In this document: positions 16,306-24,872 of the stretch, in pieces
Numbering within the stretch: position 1 is the stretch's first letter
How the letters are laid out: each line of letters begins with the position of its first letter
NCBI GenBank assembly: GCA_945897185.1
Contig: CAMDFC010000014.1
Coordinates: 1-42,260, forward strand
Origin: Chitinophaga pinensis
Lineage (GTDB): Bacteria; Bacteroidota; Bacteroidia; Chitinophagales; Chitinophagaceae
Direction: 5' to 3'
Length of the DNA stretch: 42,260 bases
Program-made: the position numbers and the translations under genes
Notes under the pieces: generated by a model
The model's database searches: none
Told to the model about the DNA's origin: nothing
What the model saw: the letters and a program-made list of their open reading frames with translations, nothing else

Positions 16306-16366
16306 TAATTCAATAAATATTTTTAATTTATAGAAATTATTCAATAAATTGCATTAATAATTGAAT
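16306..16366 (+). promoter_or_regulatory. Helically phased ATTCAAT repeats before the Lrp gene
   Basis: ATTCAATAAAT occurs at 16308-16318 and again at 16339-16349, exactly 31 bases apart, and the inverted core ATTGAAT is at 16360-16366, 21 bases from the second. These spacings are three and two helical turns, as expected for an Lrp-family octamer binding one DNA face. The array lies between the divergent structured RNA and the Lrp-like gene, so it could control both. Low sequence complexity makes chance repeats possible. Confidence 0.4.
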
Positions 16367-16389
16367 TAATAATAAAACAGATAACGATT

Positions 16390-16857
16390 ATGCCTTCAAA
16401 ATTAAATCTTGACAAACTAGACTTTCAAATCATCCAGATCATGATGCAGGATGCGGGTATTTCTTATGCTGACCTTGGTAAAAAACTTTTTGTTTCCGGT
16501 GGTACCATTCACGTCCGTATCAAAAAGCTTCAAGAAGTTGGTATAGTTAAAGGTACTAAATTGAATGTTGATCTCAAACTCTTGGGTTACGATATCACAG
16601 CTTTTGTAGGAATTTATCTTGAAAAAAGTTCTTTGTATGATCAAGTGGCAGAAGATTTGAAGCAAATCCCTGAAATTGTTCGTCTCAACTACACCACTGG
16701 TAACTACTCCATGTTTATCGAAGTAGTAGCCAGGGATATCAATCAGCTGAAATTTGTTTTGCATGATCAATTGCAAAAAATAAAAGGGATTGAAAGAACC
16801 GAAACCTTGATCTCATTGGATGAGAGCTTTAGTAGAAACGTTCCGGTAGCGGGATAG
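16390..16857 (+). CDS. Lrp/AsnC family transcriptional regulator
   Basis: A 155-aa regulator. The N-terminal winged helix-turn-helix covers about residues 5-60 (LDKLDFQIIQIMMQDAGISY, DLGKKLFVSGGTIHVRIKKL), then a linker, then the RAM/AsnC ligand domain (ITAFVGIYLEK, IPEIVRLNYTTGNYSMFIEV, GIERTETLISLDES). The length is typical. Such proteins sense amino acids or related small molecules and often control their own gene; candidate sites are in the upstream gap. It precedes the NAD genes but is separated by 187 bases holding a repeat element, so a role in NAD control is only a possibility. Confidence 0.93.
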   Translation: MPSKLNLDKLDFQIIQIMMQDAGISYADLGKKLFVSGGTIHVRIKKLQEVGIVKGTKLNVDLKLLGYDITAFVGIYLEKSSLYDQVAEDLKQIPEIVRLNYTTGNYSMFIEVVARDINQLKFVLHDQLQKIKGIERTETLISLDESFSRNVPVAG

Positions 16858-16879
16858 ACTGACAAACAAATTTTTACCA

Positions 16880-16955
16880 CCCCTCATCCACCTACGGCGG
16901 ACAAGCTCATCCCGAAATTTCGGGATTCGGAGCCCCTCCTATTTTAGGAGGGGGA
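16880..16955. repeat. Palindromic REP/MITE-like element
   Basis: ATCCCGAAATTTCGGGAT at 16909-16926 is a perfect 18-base palindrome, and CCCCTCCTA (16933-16941) pairs with TAGGAGGGG (16945-16953) over a three-base loop. Neither is followed by a T-run, so these are not simple terminators. The GC-rich block differs from its AT-rich surroundings and resembles short dispersed palindromic repeats of Bacteroidota; no second copy was seen in this window. Confidence 0.45.
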
Positions 16956-17044
16956 GTATAACTGACAACCGTCAATTAATGTTAATTTTTTTGGAAATAA
17001 TTGTTAATCACTGATCACGGAGTAATTTTACCGGACAGAATAGC

Positions 17045-17929
17045 ATGAAGGGTTTTTTGATTTTTGAAAATGAGTCTTCTCGGTTTGATGATGATGGTCT
17101 CCTAATTAATTTTATTGATCAGGCCATAAAAGAAGATGTTGGTGAAGGAGATTTGACCACAGCATCCGTTGTGCAAAATAGTAGGATTGCTACTGCCCAT
17201 TTTCTAGTAAAAGAGGATTGCATTATTGCAGGTATTGCACTCGCGACAATCATTTTTAAGCGTATCGATCCAGCTATATCATTTACGCCATCACATAAAG
17301 ATGGTGATTTCACAAAAGCTGGAACACTACTTGGCTCCGTTTCTGGAGACATTGCATCTCTTCTAAAAGCAGAACGATTGGTCCTCAATGCCATGCAGCG
17401 TATGTCTGGTATTGCAACTAAAACAAAACTACTTGTTGATCAAGCATCACCTTTTGGCGTAACAATTTTAGATACCAGAAAGACAACACCCAATTTTCGA
17501 ATCTGCGAAAAATGGGCCGTAGCCATTGGTGGTGGCAAGAACCACCGTTTTGCTTTGTACGATCAAATATTAATAAAAGACAACCACATTAAGTTTGTAG
17601 GCGGAATAAAAAATGCGTTGGATAATTTAGCCAACTACCTTGAAGTAAATAAGTTGGATGTCCCCGTCATTGTAGAAGTGCAAAACGAAGTAGAGTTTGT
17701 AGTCGCCATTCAATACCGAGCAATCACACGGATTTTAATGGACAATTTTAATCCTGAACAAATCACACAGCTGATTGCTAAATATGATTTTACGCAAAAG
17801 CTTGAAGCATCAGGAGGTATTCATGCTGAAAATATCGATGCCTATCTGAAATCAGGCATCCATTATTTATCAATAGGTGATTTAACCCACCACATTCAAT
17901 CCATCGACATATCCCTAAAAATACAATAG
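17045..17929 (+). CDS. nadC: Nicotinate-nucleotide pyrophosphorylase (carboxylating)
   Basis: It converts quinolinate and PRPP to nicotinate mononucleotide, carbon dioxide and pyrophosphate, the third step of de novo NAD synthesis. The 294-aa sequence has the family landmarks EDVGEGDLTT, KAERLVLNAMQRMSGIAT, ILDTRKTTPNFR, GGGKNHRFALYDQILIKDNH, EVQNEVE, LMDNFNP and EASGGI. The N-terminus is about 20 residues longer than many relatives. nadA begins at the very next base after its stop, so the three nad genes form one tight operon. Two TGTTAAT copies 22 bases apart (16980, 17002) lie upstream and could be a regulator site, unproven. Confidence 0.96.
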   Translation: MKGFLIFENESSRFDDDGLLINFIDQAIKEDVGEGDLTTASVVQNSRIATAHFLVKEDCIIAGIALATIIFKRIDPAISFTPSHKDGDFTKAGTLLGSVSGDIASLLKAERLVLNAMQRMSGIATKTKLLVDQASPFGVTILDTRKTTPNFRICEKWAVAIGGGKNHRFALYDQILIKDNHIKFVGGIKNALDNLANYLEVNKLDVPVIVEVQNEVEFVVAIQYRAITRILMDNFNPEQITQLIAKYDFTQKLEASGGIHAENIDAYLKSGIHYLSIGDLTHHIQSIDISLKIQ

Positions 17930-18913
17930 ATGTTATTTGAAAAAGAGGTAGAGCGTGTAGGTTATTTAAGCAGGTCAGTTCCAGAAGGTATTGATCTTGC
18001 AAAAGAAATTTTGCGACTGAAAAAAGAAAAAAATGCAGTCATTCTGGCACATTATTATGTGCATCCTGATATTCAAAAGTTAGCTGATCATATTGGGGAT
18101 AGTCTCGCATTGGCACAAGTGTCTAAGCGAACAGAAAGTGATATCATTGTTTTTTGTGGCGTTCACTTCATGGCAGAGACTGCCAAAATTCTTAACCCTT
18201 CCAAAAAAGTATTGCTTCCAGATTTGCATGCCGGATGCAGTCTCGCTGATTCTGCAGATGAAGATGCATTTAGGGCATTTAAAAACCAACATCCCCATGC
18301 TGTTGTAGTTAGCTATATCAATTGCACTGCAAAAGTGAAGGCCATGAGTGATTATATCTGTACTTCATCCAATGCCGTTGATGTAGTAAATGCAATTCCT
18401 GCTGATAAAGAAATCATTTTTGCTCCCGATGAAAATCTTGGTAAGTATGTCCAAAAAATGACAGGCAGAAAAATGCATATTTGGGAAGGCGCCTGTATTG
18501 TGCATGTAAATATTTCTATGGATAAACTAAATGGTTTATTGGTGAAATATCCAGATGCAGAATTAATTGCGCATCCTGAGTGTTTGACTGAGGTATTGGA
18601 TAAAGCACACTTTATTGGTTCTACAAAAGCTTTGCTGGAGTATGTACAACGTTCGACGGCATCAACATTTATTGTTGCAACGGAAGCAGGAATTTTATTT
18701 AAAATGAGAGAGGCCGTCCCGCATAAAAAAATTATACCTGCGCCTGCATTGGAATCCAATACCTGTGCCTGCTCAGAATGTCCGTATATGAAAATGAACA
18801 CACTGGAAAAATTGTACAATGCATTGCATTACGAATTACCAGAAATTAAACTCGATGAAGAAATTATGGTAGGTGCGAGAAAGGCATTGGATAACATGTT
18901 GGCCATTTCATGA
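17930..18913 (+). CDS. nadA: Quinolinate synthase
   Basis: It condenses iminoaspartate with dihydroxyacetone phosphate to quinolinate using a [4Fe-4S] cluster. The 327-aa protein has NAVILAHYYVHPDIQ, HIGDSLALAQ, FCGVHFMAETAKIL and the cluster cysteines in YINCTAKVKA, WEGACIVH and CACSECPYMKMN; PDENLG and HPEC are also present. The gene starts directly at the nadC stop and its end overlaps nadB by four bases (ATGA), which implies translational coupling. Confidence 0.97.
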   Translation: MLFEKEVERVGYLSRSVPEGIDLAKEILRLKKEKNAVILAHYYVHPDIQKLADHIGDSLALAQVSKRTESDIIVFCGVHFMAETAKILNPSKKVLLPDLHAGCSLADSADEDAFRAFKNQHPHAVVVSYINCTAKVKAMSDYICTSSNAVDVVNAIPADKEIIFAPDENLGKYVQKMTGRKMHIWEGACIVHVNISMDKLNGLLVKYPDAELIAHPECLTEVLDKAHFIGSTKALLEYVQRSTASTFIVATEAGILFKMREAVPHKKIIPAPALESNTCACSECPYMKMNTLEKLYNALHYELPEIKLDEEIMVGARKALDNMLAIS

Positions 18914-20430
18914 GCAAACTAAAAGTATATGATGTTTTGGTATTGGGTTCGGGGATAGGTGGTCTGTCCTTTGCAAATTATTTTTTGGAAAAACAACAAA
19001 CCAAATCCCTCAATGAGCAATTGTCTTTGTTGGTTGTTTCTAAAGGCGAAGCAGATCAAACCAATACCGCATGGGCACAGGGTGGAATTGCTGCGCCGGT
19101 AAATGAGGCGGATAGTGTTTCACTTCATGTAATGGATACACTCAATGCAGGTGCGTTTGTAAATGACGTTTCAGTAACGGAAAAAATAATTACACAAGCT
19201 GCAGAAGCAGTCCAGGACTTGATTTCATGGGGCGCTGAATTTGATAAGAATAAAATGGGGGAGTTTGATTTGGGGTTGGAAGGCGGGCATTCAAATGCGA
19301 GAATTCTGCATCATCGAGATGTTACGGGTGCAAATATTCAAAAAGCATTGTTCAATAAGTTTAATCATTTGAAGGGCGAACTCAAAGCCCAATGTGTTGC
19401 CATCAAGGTTACCAAAAGCGGAAAAGGATTTTTGGTATTGTTGTATGATAAGGTTGAAAAAATACTTCATCCAATTTATTGTGCACAGTTGGTAATGGCT
19501 ACTGGAGGTATTGGACAATTGTTTTTGCATACCACCAATACAAAAGATTCTAATGGGGATGGCATTTTTCTCGCCCATCAATTGGGTGCGGCAATTCGCG
19601 ATTTGGCGATGGTGCAATTTCACCCTACTGGTTTATATGTAAAGGAGGGGAAAGATTTTCTTATTACAGAAGCACTCAGGGGTGCAGGTGCTGAATTGCT
19701 CAATCACGAACATGAATCATTTATGTTGAAATACGACCAACGTGGTTCACTCGCACCAAGAGATATTGTTTCGAGAGCTATATGGAATGAAATGAAACTC
19801 GCTGTAAAACCTTTTGTATGGCTGGATGCAACTAAAATTTCAATTGACCATCTTAATCAACATTTTTCAAACATCATCAAAAACTGTATTGATCGCGTTG
19901 GTATTGACCTGAGAAAAGAATTGATACCAGTAATGCCTATTCAGCATTATTCATGTGGAGGAATTTTAACTGACGAGTTTGGTATGTCTACTGTTGAAGG
20001 ATTATATGCAATTGGTGAATGTGCAAGCACAGGTTTACATGGTGCAAACCGGTTGGCTTCCAATTCTTTGCTGGAGGGTATTTGTATGGCCAAGTTTGCA
20101 TCGGAAAAAATCAACGGGGGAAAGCAAATTGAAACAGTATCAATCACTAATATCCCCACTGATTTGCCAGATCAACTTTCAGTTGATGTTGATCAAGTAA
20201 AATTGATATTGAGTGAAGCTGCGGGTGTGGTAAGAAATAGATTGAGCATGACAAATGCAGTAGAAAATTTAGAACACCTGAAACGCAATGCACTAAATAC
20301 TTTATTTGAGGTAGCCGACTTTGAAAATACGGTAACGCTTGAACTCTCTATTTTACTTTTACAGGATGCAATTTCAAAAGAGGAAAGTATTGGGGTGCAT
20401 TATGTAGAACCGATAACCGATAACCGTTAA
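18910..20430 (+). CDS. nadB: L-aspartate oxidase
   Basis: An FAD enzyme that oxidises L-aspartate to iminoaspartate for NadA. The 506-aa sequence shows the FAD fold VLVLGSGIGGLSFAN, AQGGIAA, HHRDVTGANI, MVQFHPTG, LRGAGAELLN, RDIVSRAI, YSCGGI and AIGECASTGLHGANRLASNS, all standard for NadB. With nadC and nadA it completes the aspartate route to nicotinate mononucleotide. The last codons (TDNR) and the stop are made of a tandem heptamer repeat shared with the convergent glycosyltransferase gene. Confidence 0.97.
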   Translation: MSKLKVYDVLVLGSGIGGLSFANYFLEKQQTKSLNEQLSLLVVSKGEADQTNTAWAQGGIAAPVNEADSVSLHVMDTLNAGAFVNDVSVTEKIITQAAEAVQDLISWGAEFDKNKMGEFDLGLEGGHSNARILHHRDVTGANIQKALFNKFNHLKGELKAQCVAIKVTKSGKGFLVLLYDKVEKILHPIYCAQLVMATGGIGQLFLHTTNTKDSNGDGIFLAHQLGAAIRDLAMVQFHPTGLYVKEGKDFLITEALRGAGAELLNHEHESFMLKYDQRGSLAPRDIVSRAIWNEMKLAVKPFVWLDATKISIDHLNQHFSNIIKNCIDRVGIDLRKELIPVMPIQHYSCGGILTDEFGMSTVEGLYAIGECASTGLHGANRLASNSLLEGICMAKFASEKINGGKQIETVSITNIPTDLPDQLSVDVDQVKLILSEAAGVVRNRLSMTNAVENLEHLKRNALNTLFEVADFENTVTLELSILLLQDAISKEESIGVHYVEPITDNR

Positions 20431-20445
20431 CTGTTAACCGTTAAC
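20411..20445. repeat. Five tandem heptamers spanning two convergent stops
   Basis: Five 7-base units: CGATAAC twice, CGTTAAC, TGTTAAC, CGTTAAC. The third unit contains TTAA at 20427-20430, which gives TAA on both strands: it stops nadB rightward and the glycosyltransferase leftward. A gain or loss of one unit would change the reading frame at both ends. Confidence 0.8.
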
Positions 20446-21545
20446 CGTTCCTTCCATTCATAGCGTTTGAAGAAGCTTAGACTGGCTGATAACACTATGT
20501 ATACAATATGAAAGGGTTGTGCAATGATGAACCAAGGCAATAGATCTTGTTTCCCAAAAAATCTTGCAATCCTGATCATGAATGGAAATTCAAAAATGGT
20601 CTTCACCAACATAAGCAACATTCCCCACTTCAAATATTGCAGATCATAAACACCAGCAATCAACATCACCAACAAACTCAGGTTCACCCAATAGACCAAC
20701 AACAGAACGAGCTTGATATTGGTATTCTTATAGCTTGTCGATTTGCTGGCCCAACGAATGCGCTGTTGAATGAATACGCGCAAACCTGCTGCGGGTAAGG
20801 TTTCTACAATGACATCCTGCGAAAAACAGTATTTGATTTTTCTTGGAAAAGCAGACTGCATTTTTTCCATCAACAACATATCGTCGCCAGTAGGTAGGTG
20901 ATCAATTCCTGCAAAGCCATTTACTTTTTTAAAAGCGTCTTTGGTGTACAGTAAATTTGCACCATTACACATGTTGAATATTTCTTTGCTCACAGCAGCA
21001 GCGGTAATGCCCTGAAGTGAAAGGAAGTCGAGCGACTGAAACCGTTCAAAAAAATTCTTCTCTTTTGTATATTTAACAGGAGCGGCTACAAAAACTGCAT
21101 CGTGCTCAGCACGAAAGCACAATAAAGTATTGAGCCAGTTGGGGAGATACACACAATCTGCATCAGTTGTTACAATAATTGGATGGGTAGCTAAAGCAAT
21201 CCCTTTGGTGAGTGCTGCTTTTTTCCCTTGCGCTTCATTTTCTAGTCGGACTATACGAACACCACGAGTTGCATATCCCACCACAACGGCTCCTGTACGG
21301 TCGCTCGATCCATCATCCACCACAATAATTTCCATTTGATCTACTGGTAGGGTTTGCTGCAGTAGTGCATCAAGACATCGAGCAATATTGTTTTCTTCGT
21401 TTCGGGCAGGGATGATTACGGATACTTTCTCACTGCTGATGCTATTGGCTTTGTAATAGGGAAGCACCATTAGGTATCGGGTAGCACGACCAATAACAAT
21501 CCTGTAGAAGGCGAGAAGTAGGGCAATGAAGAGGTATAAAACCAT
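20427..21545 (-). CDS. Membrane glycosyltransferase, family 2 (processive type)
   Basis: About 372 aa from the ATG at 21545; ATGs at 21584 and 21644 are in frame, but the last falls in the MarR operator. An N-terminal membrane segment (MVLYLFIALLLAFYRIVIG) leads to the GT-A domain: VSVIIPARNEENNIA, IIVVDDGSSDRTG, VTTDADCVYLP (DxD), TGDDMLLMEKM and QQRIRWASKS (the QxxRW motif of processive enzymes). Three or so membrane helices follow (LVLLLVYWVNLSLLVMLIAG onward). The sugar and product are unknown; outer polysaccharide or glycolipid synthesis is likely. Confidence 0.88.
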   Translation of the reverse strand: MVLYLFIALLLAFYRIVIGRATRYLMVLPYYKANSISSEKVSVIIPARNEENNIARCLDALLQQTLPVDQMEIIVVDDGSSDRTGAVVVGYATRGVRIVRLENEAQGKKAALTKGIALATHPIIVTTDADCVYLPNWLNTLLCFRAEHDAVFVAAPVKYTKEKNFFERFQSLDFLSLQGITAAAVSKEIFNMCNGANLLYTKDAFKKVNGFAGIDHLPTGDDMLLMEKMQSAFPRKIKYCFSQDVIVETLPAAGLRVFIQQRIRWASKSTSYKNTNIKLVLLLVYWVNLSLLVMLIAGVYDLQYLKWGMLLMLVKTIFEFPFMIRIARFFGKQDLLPWFIIAQPFHIVYIVLSASLSFFKRYEWKERLTVNS

Positions 21546-21625
21546 AATTGAATTTCTTCGGATGAACCGAACGTTAAATTTCATCATTTCCTGCCGAAAA
21601 GATTTTTTTGGTCGGGTAAATTTCC

Positions 21626-21650
21626 TAACTTTAATTAGTTGCATAACTAA
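21626..21650 (+). promoter_or_regulatory. MarR-gene promoter with overlapping inverted-repeat operator
   Basis: A -7-like box TAACTTTA (21626-21633) is followed one base later by the perfect inverted repeat TTAGTT-GCAT-AACTAA (21635-21650), which ends four bases before the MarR start codon. The placement over the expected transcription start is classic for self-repression by a MarR dimer. The repeat also lies in the leader of the leftward glycosyltransferase gene. Confidence 0.6.
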
Positions 21651-21654
21651 CTAT

Positions 21655-22095
21655 ATGCCAAACAACCAATTTAGAAGAGGAGAATTATACAGTTTTATAA
21701 CGGGGATGGCATCGACTGCCATAGCACGTCGTTTGCAAAAAAATTTCAAGCAAGAAGGCATTGAAATTACGATTGAGCAGTGGAGTGTGTTGTATCATCT
21801 TTGGAAAACCGATGGAATTAGTCAGCAAGAATTATGTAACGCTTCATTTAGAGACAAGCCAAGCATTACGCGGTTGGTAGACAACTTAGAGAAATTGAAA
21901 TTGGTAAAACGATTTCCATCGCAGACCGACAGAAGATCAAATATGATCATGTTGACAGATGCTGCAAAAAAACTGCAAGAGAAGACGATGGAATTAGCGG
22001 CAAAAACATTGAATGAAGCATTGGAAGGTGTGAATGCATCAGATGTAGAAACGGCAAAAAAAGTGTTGCAACAAGTTTACGATAACCTAAAATAA
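21655..22095 (+). CDS. MarR family transcriptional regulator
   Basis: A 146-aa regulator from the ATG at 21655; the frame is open to 21526 but the extra part lies within the divergent gene. The winged helix-turn-helix is clear: ITIEQWSVLYHLWKTDGISQ, ELCNASFRDKPSITRLVDNL, LVKRFPSQTDRRSNMIMLTD, flanked by dimerisation helices. It stands 17 bases before an acyl-CoA dehydrogenase gene, so it probably controls that gene together with its own, perhaps in response to an acyl-CoA or fatty acid. A matching operator overlaps its promoter. Confidence 0.93.
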   Translation: MPNNQFRRGELYSFITGMASTAIARRLQKNFKQEGIEITIEQWSVLYHLWKTDGISQQELCNASFRDKPSITRLVDNLEKLKLVKRFPSQTDRRSNMIMLTDAAKKLQEKTMELAAKTLNEALEGVNASDVETAKKVLQQVYDNLK

Positions 22096-22112
22096 AATTT
22101 TAAATACCAGTT

Positions 22113-23882
22113 ATGGAAACAACCAACAAAAAGCCACAGGCCATTAAGGGAGGCGGATCACTTACAGTAGAATCACTTCCAGCAGAAACTTTTATTCCAG
22201 AGGATTTTACTGAAGAACAGAAGATGATGATGGAGATGTGTGATCAATTTTTGGTTGCAGAGATCAATCCATTGTTGGATAGGATTGATAAATTGGAACC
22301 CGGACTGATGCCTTCGCTTATGGCGAAAGCTGGAGAGATGGGTATGTTGGGCGTTGCTATCCCTGAGCAATATGGAGGCTTGGGCAAGGAATTTATTACT
22401 GCCATTATTATGGCAGAGGGCTTGGGTGCGGGACATTCATTCTCTGTCGCATTTGGAGCACATACCGGTATTGGTACTTTACCGATTCTTTATTTTGGTA
22501 CAGATGCTCAGAAAGAAAAATACATCCCCAATCTTACAAGTGGTGTATGGAAAGGCGCTTATGGTTTAACAGAACCCAACAGTGGCAGTGATGCCTTGGG
22601 TGCAAAATCGACAGCCAAGTTGACGGAAGACGGGAAGCATTATATTTTAAATGGACAGAAATGCTGGATCACCAATGGAGGTTTTGCAGATGTATATACG
22701 GTATTTGCGAAGGTGGATGGTGTACATTTTACTTGTTTTATTCTTGAACGTGGGATGGAAGGATTTACGCAAGGACCAGAAGAACACAAAATGGGGATCA
22801 AAGGATCATCTACAGTGCAACTTTATTTTCAGGATTGCAAAGTGCCTGTTGAGAATGTATTGGGTGAAGTTGGCAAGGGCCACGTCATCGCATTTAATAT
22901 CTTAAATATTGGTAGACTTAAATTGTGTGCTGCAACATTGGGCGGTGCAAAAAAATGTTTAGAGCAAACCATTCAATACGCAAAAACAAGGGAGCAGTTT
23001 AAAAAACCGATTGCAGAGTTTGGTGCAATTCAACACAAGATGGCAGAAATGACCATACGAAATTGGGTTGCAGAAGCGGGCTTGTACAGGGCTTCTATGT
23101 GGATAGAACAAAAAGAAGAAGATTTATTAGCTGCTGGCAAACCTTTTAACGAATCGTTGTTGGGTGCTGCAGAAGAATATGCCATTGAGTGCGCCATGAT
23201 TAAAGTATTCGGATCTGAGTTGCTTGATTATGTGGTAGACGAATGTGTACAGATACATGGAGGGAATGGATACAGTGATGAGTACAATGTTTCAAGGGCA
23301 TATCGTGATAGTAGAATCAACCGTATCTATGAAGGCACCAATGAAATCAATCGTTTGTTGATTGTAGATATGGTTTTGAAACGTGCCATGAAAGGAAGAT
23401 TAGATTTGATGGGACCAGCCATGGCCGTTCAAAAAGAACTCATGAGCATTCCAGAATTTGGTAACTCAGATGACAGTCCCTTTGCTGAAGAAAGAAAAGC
23501 CATTCAGCAATTTAAAAAATCCATCTTGATGGTTGCAGGTGCTGCAGTGCAAAAGCTCATGATGAAAATTGAATCAGAGCAAGAAATATTGATGAACATT
23601 GGCGATATGGCTATTGAAACTTTCCATGCAGAGAGTGGATTGTTGCGTGCAATGAAATTGGTAGAGCAAAAAGGAGAAGCCAATTGTGGTTTTGAGTTGG
23701 ATATTGCCCGAACTTATTTGTATGATGCAGCAGATAAAATTAATAAATCAGGAAAGGATGCCATCAATGCATTTGCAGCAGGCGATGAGCAAAGAATGAT
23801 GTTGCTTGGTTTGAAACGATTTACCAAAGTGGTACCATTCAATAGCAAAGATGCAAGAAGAAGAATTGCAGCGCGATTATAG
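22113..23882 (+). CDS. Acyl-CoA dehydrogenase, long C-terminal form
   Basis: A 589-aa flavoenzyme catalysing alpha,beta-dehydrogenation of acyl-CoA in fatty-acid oxidation. The core has GAYGLTEPNSGSDA, CWITNGGFADVYTVF, GIKGSSTVQLYFQDCKVP, REQFKKPIAEFGAIQHKMAE, QIHGGNGYSDEYNVSRAYRD and RINRIYEGTNEINR, where the Glu of YEGT is the catalytic base. About 180 extra residues after the core match the VLCAD/ACAD9-like architecture rather than the ~380-aa short form. It is the second gene of a likely marR operon and is followed by a strong terminator. Confidence 0.94.
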   Translation: METTNKKPQAIKGGGSLTVESLPAETFIPEDFTEEQKMMMEMCDQFLVAEINPLLDRIDKLEPGLMPSLMAKAGEMGMLGVAIPEQYGGLGKEFITAIIMAEGLGAGHSFSVAFGAHTGIGTLPILYFGTDAQKEKYIPNLTSGVWKGAYGLTEPNSGSDALGAKSTAKLTEDGKHYILNGQKCWITNGGFADVYTVFAKVDGVHFTCFILERGMEGFTQGPEEHKMGIKGSSTVQLYFQDCKVPVENVLGEVGKGHVIAFNILNIGRLKLCAATLGGAKKCLEQTIQYAKTREQFKKPIAEFGAIQHKMAEMTIRNWVAEAGLYRASMWIEQKEEDLLAAGKPFNESLLGAAEEYAIECAMIKVFGSELLDYVVDECVQIHGGNGYSDEYNVSRAYRDSRINRIYEGTNEINRLLIVDMVLKRAMKGRLDLMGPAMAVQKELMSIPEFGNSDDSPFAEERKAIQQFKKSILMVAGAAVQKLMMKIESEQEILMNIGDMAIETFHAESGLLRAMKLVEQKGEANCGFELDIARTYLYDAADKINKSGKDAINAFAAGDEQRMMLLGLKRFTKVVPFNSKDARRRIAARL

Positions 23883-23909
23883 TTATTGGCTAACCTAGGT
23901 TAAAAAACA

Positions 23910-23937
23910 AAAGACCGGTGAAAACCGGTCTTTGTTA
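23910..23937. terminator. Bidirectional rho-independent terminator
   Basis: AAAGACCGGT (23910-23919) pairs with ACCGGTCTTT (23924-23933) over a GAAA tetraloop. It has T-rich sequence on the right and A-rich sequence on the left, so it can end both the acyl-CoA dehydrogenase transcript and the convergent membrane-protein transcript. Confidence 0.88.
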
Positions 23938-23959
23938 TATCAACTGGACACTTACACTG

Positions 23960-24685
23960 TTAACTTGTTTTTTGTAACTCTGAATAATATTTGCTGATGT
24001 CGGTTACTCCTTTCTTTGATTCTTCTGGTGTGTTAGATAAGGTAAAGTTTTCCCACTGAGCAAGACCCGCTTGAAAACTCCGAGCAACATTGGTTGCATC
24101 AACTCCTTTCTTTTTCTCACTGCTTGAGTAAGCCAATCCACCTGCAATTACAGCCGTAGCAATAATGGAAATCAATCCAAGCACAAACCTTAGGTCTGCT
24201 TCATGCCTTAATGGATCCATGAGGTGCATGGTAAGCATCAATACATAAGAACCAAAGGCGAATACTATGCCGGCAAGGACAATTGTTTTTTGAAAATCTT
24301 TATTCTCGTATAGGGTTATTTTCAAAAAATGGATAAATAACATAGATGAGAAAACGAATACAGGTGCAGAACCTACGAGCATTATTTTGAGTAAGTTACT
24401 TTCGTTGATACCACCTAAAGCAAGTGTTAAAGAATTTGCTGTAAGTAAGCCAGCGAGGGTAACACCCATCATTCTGCTCATGCGTTTATTGTCTGTTAAT
24501 TGCACCAAGATGATCAACATCAATGGAGCTTGAATAACGGAAGAAAAAGTATTCATCGCAGAAGCGATTTCTGTTGGAAATGCTGCAAAGCGTTGAACAA
24601 GTAAGGTTGCTATTACTGGAAGTAAATAAACAACGGCAAGAACAGAGAAGTTGGCTTTGCTTAGGAAATTTAATTTTTGGTTCAT
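23960..24685 (-). CDS. Multi-pass membrane protein of unknown function
   Basis: A 241-aa protein with about six membrane helices: FSVLAVVYLLPVIATLLV, VIQAPLMLIILVQL, MMGVTLAGLLTANSLTLAL, IMLVGSAPVFVFSSMLFIHF, TIVLAGIVFAFGSYVLMLTM and FVLGLISIIATAVIAGGLAY. A soluble tail of some 55 residues (SSSEKKKGVDATN onward) ends KYYSELQKTS. No family is recognised and no catalytic motif stands out. It is alone on this strand, with a 187-base gap before the divergent Dabb gene. Confidence 0.75.
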   Translation of the reverse strand: MNQKLNFLSKANFSVLAVVYLLPVIATLLVQRFAAFPTEIASAMNTFSSVIQAPLMLIILVQLTDNKRMSRMMGVTLAGLLTANSLTLALGGINESNLLKIMLVGSAPVFVFSSMLFIHFLKITLYENKDFQKTIVLAGIVFAFGSYVLMLTMHLMDPLRHEADLRFVLGLISIIATAVIAGGLAYSSSEKKKGVDATNVARSFQAGLAQWENFTLSNTPEESKKGVTDISKYYSELQKTS

Positions 24686-24872
24686 TGGTATTGGATTTTT
24701 TTAATGGCTCGCTTTAAAAACGCAACAAATGCATACGTATTATAATTTGAGGGCAAAACCGTTGAAATTGAGGGAAAGTGCTTTTATGATTACGTATATA
24801 TACGATAGTCCACCGTAAATAGCCCATGCATCTTCTACTTTTTGATTTAATTTCGCGAAACAAATAATTTAT

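Noticed and set aside
17119-17394. Leftward frame inside nadC
   Set aside because: It overlaps the essential, fully conserved nadC sequence and has no independent features.
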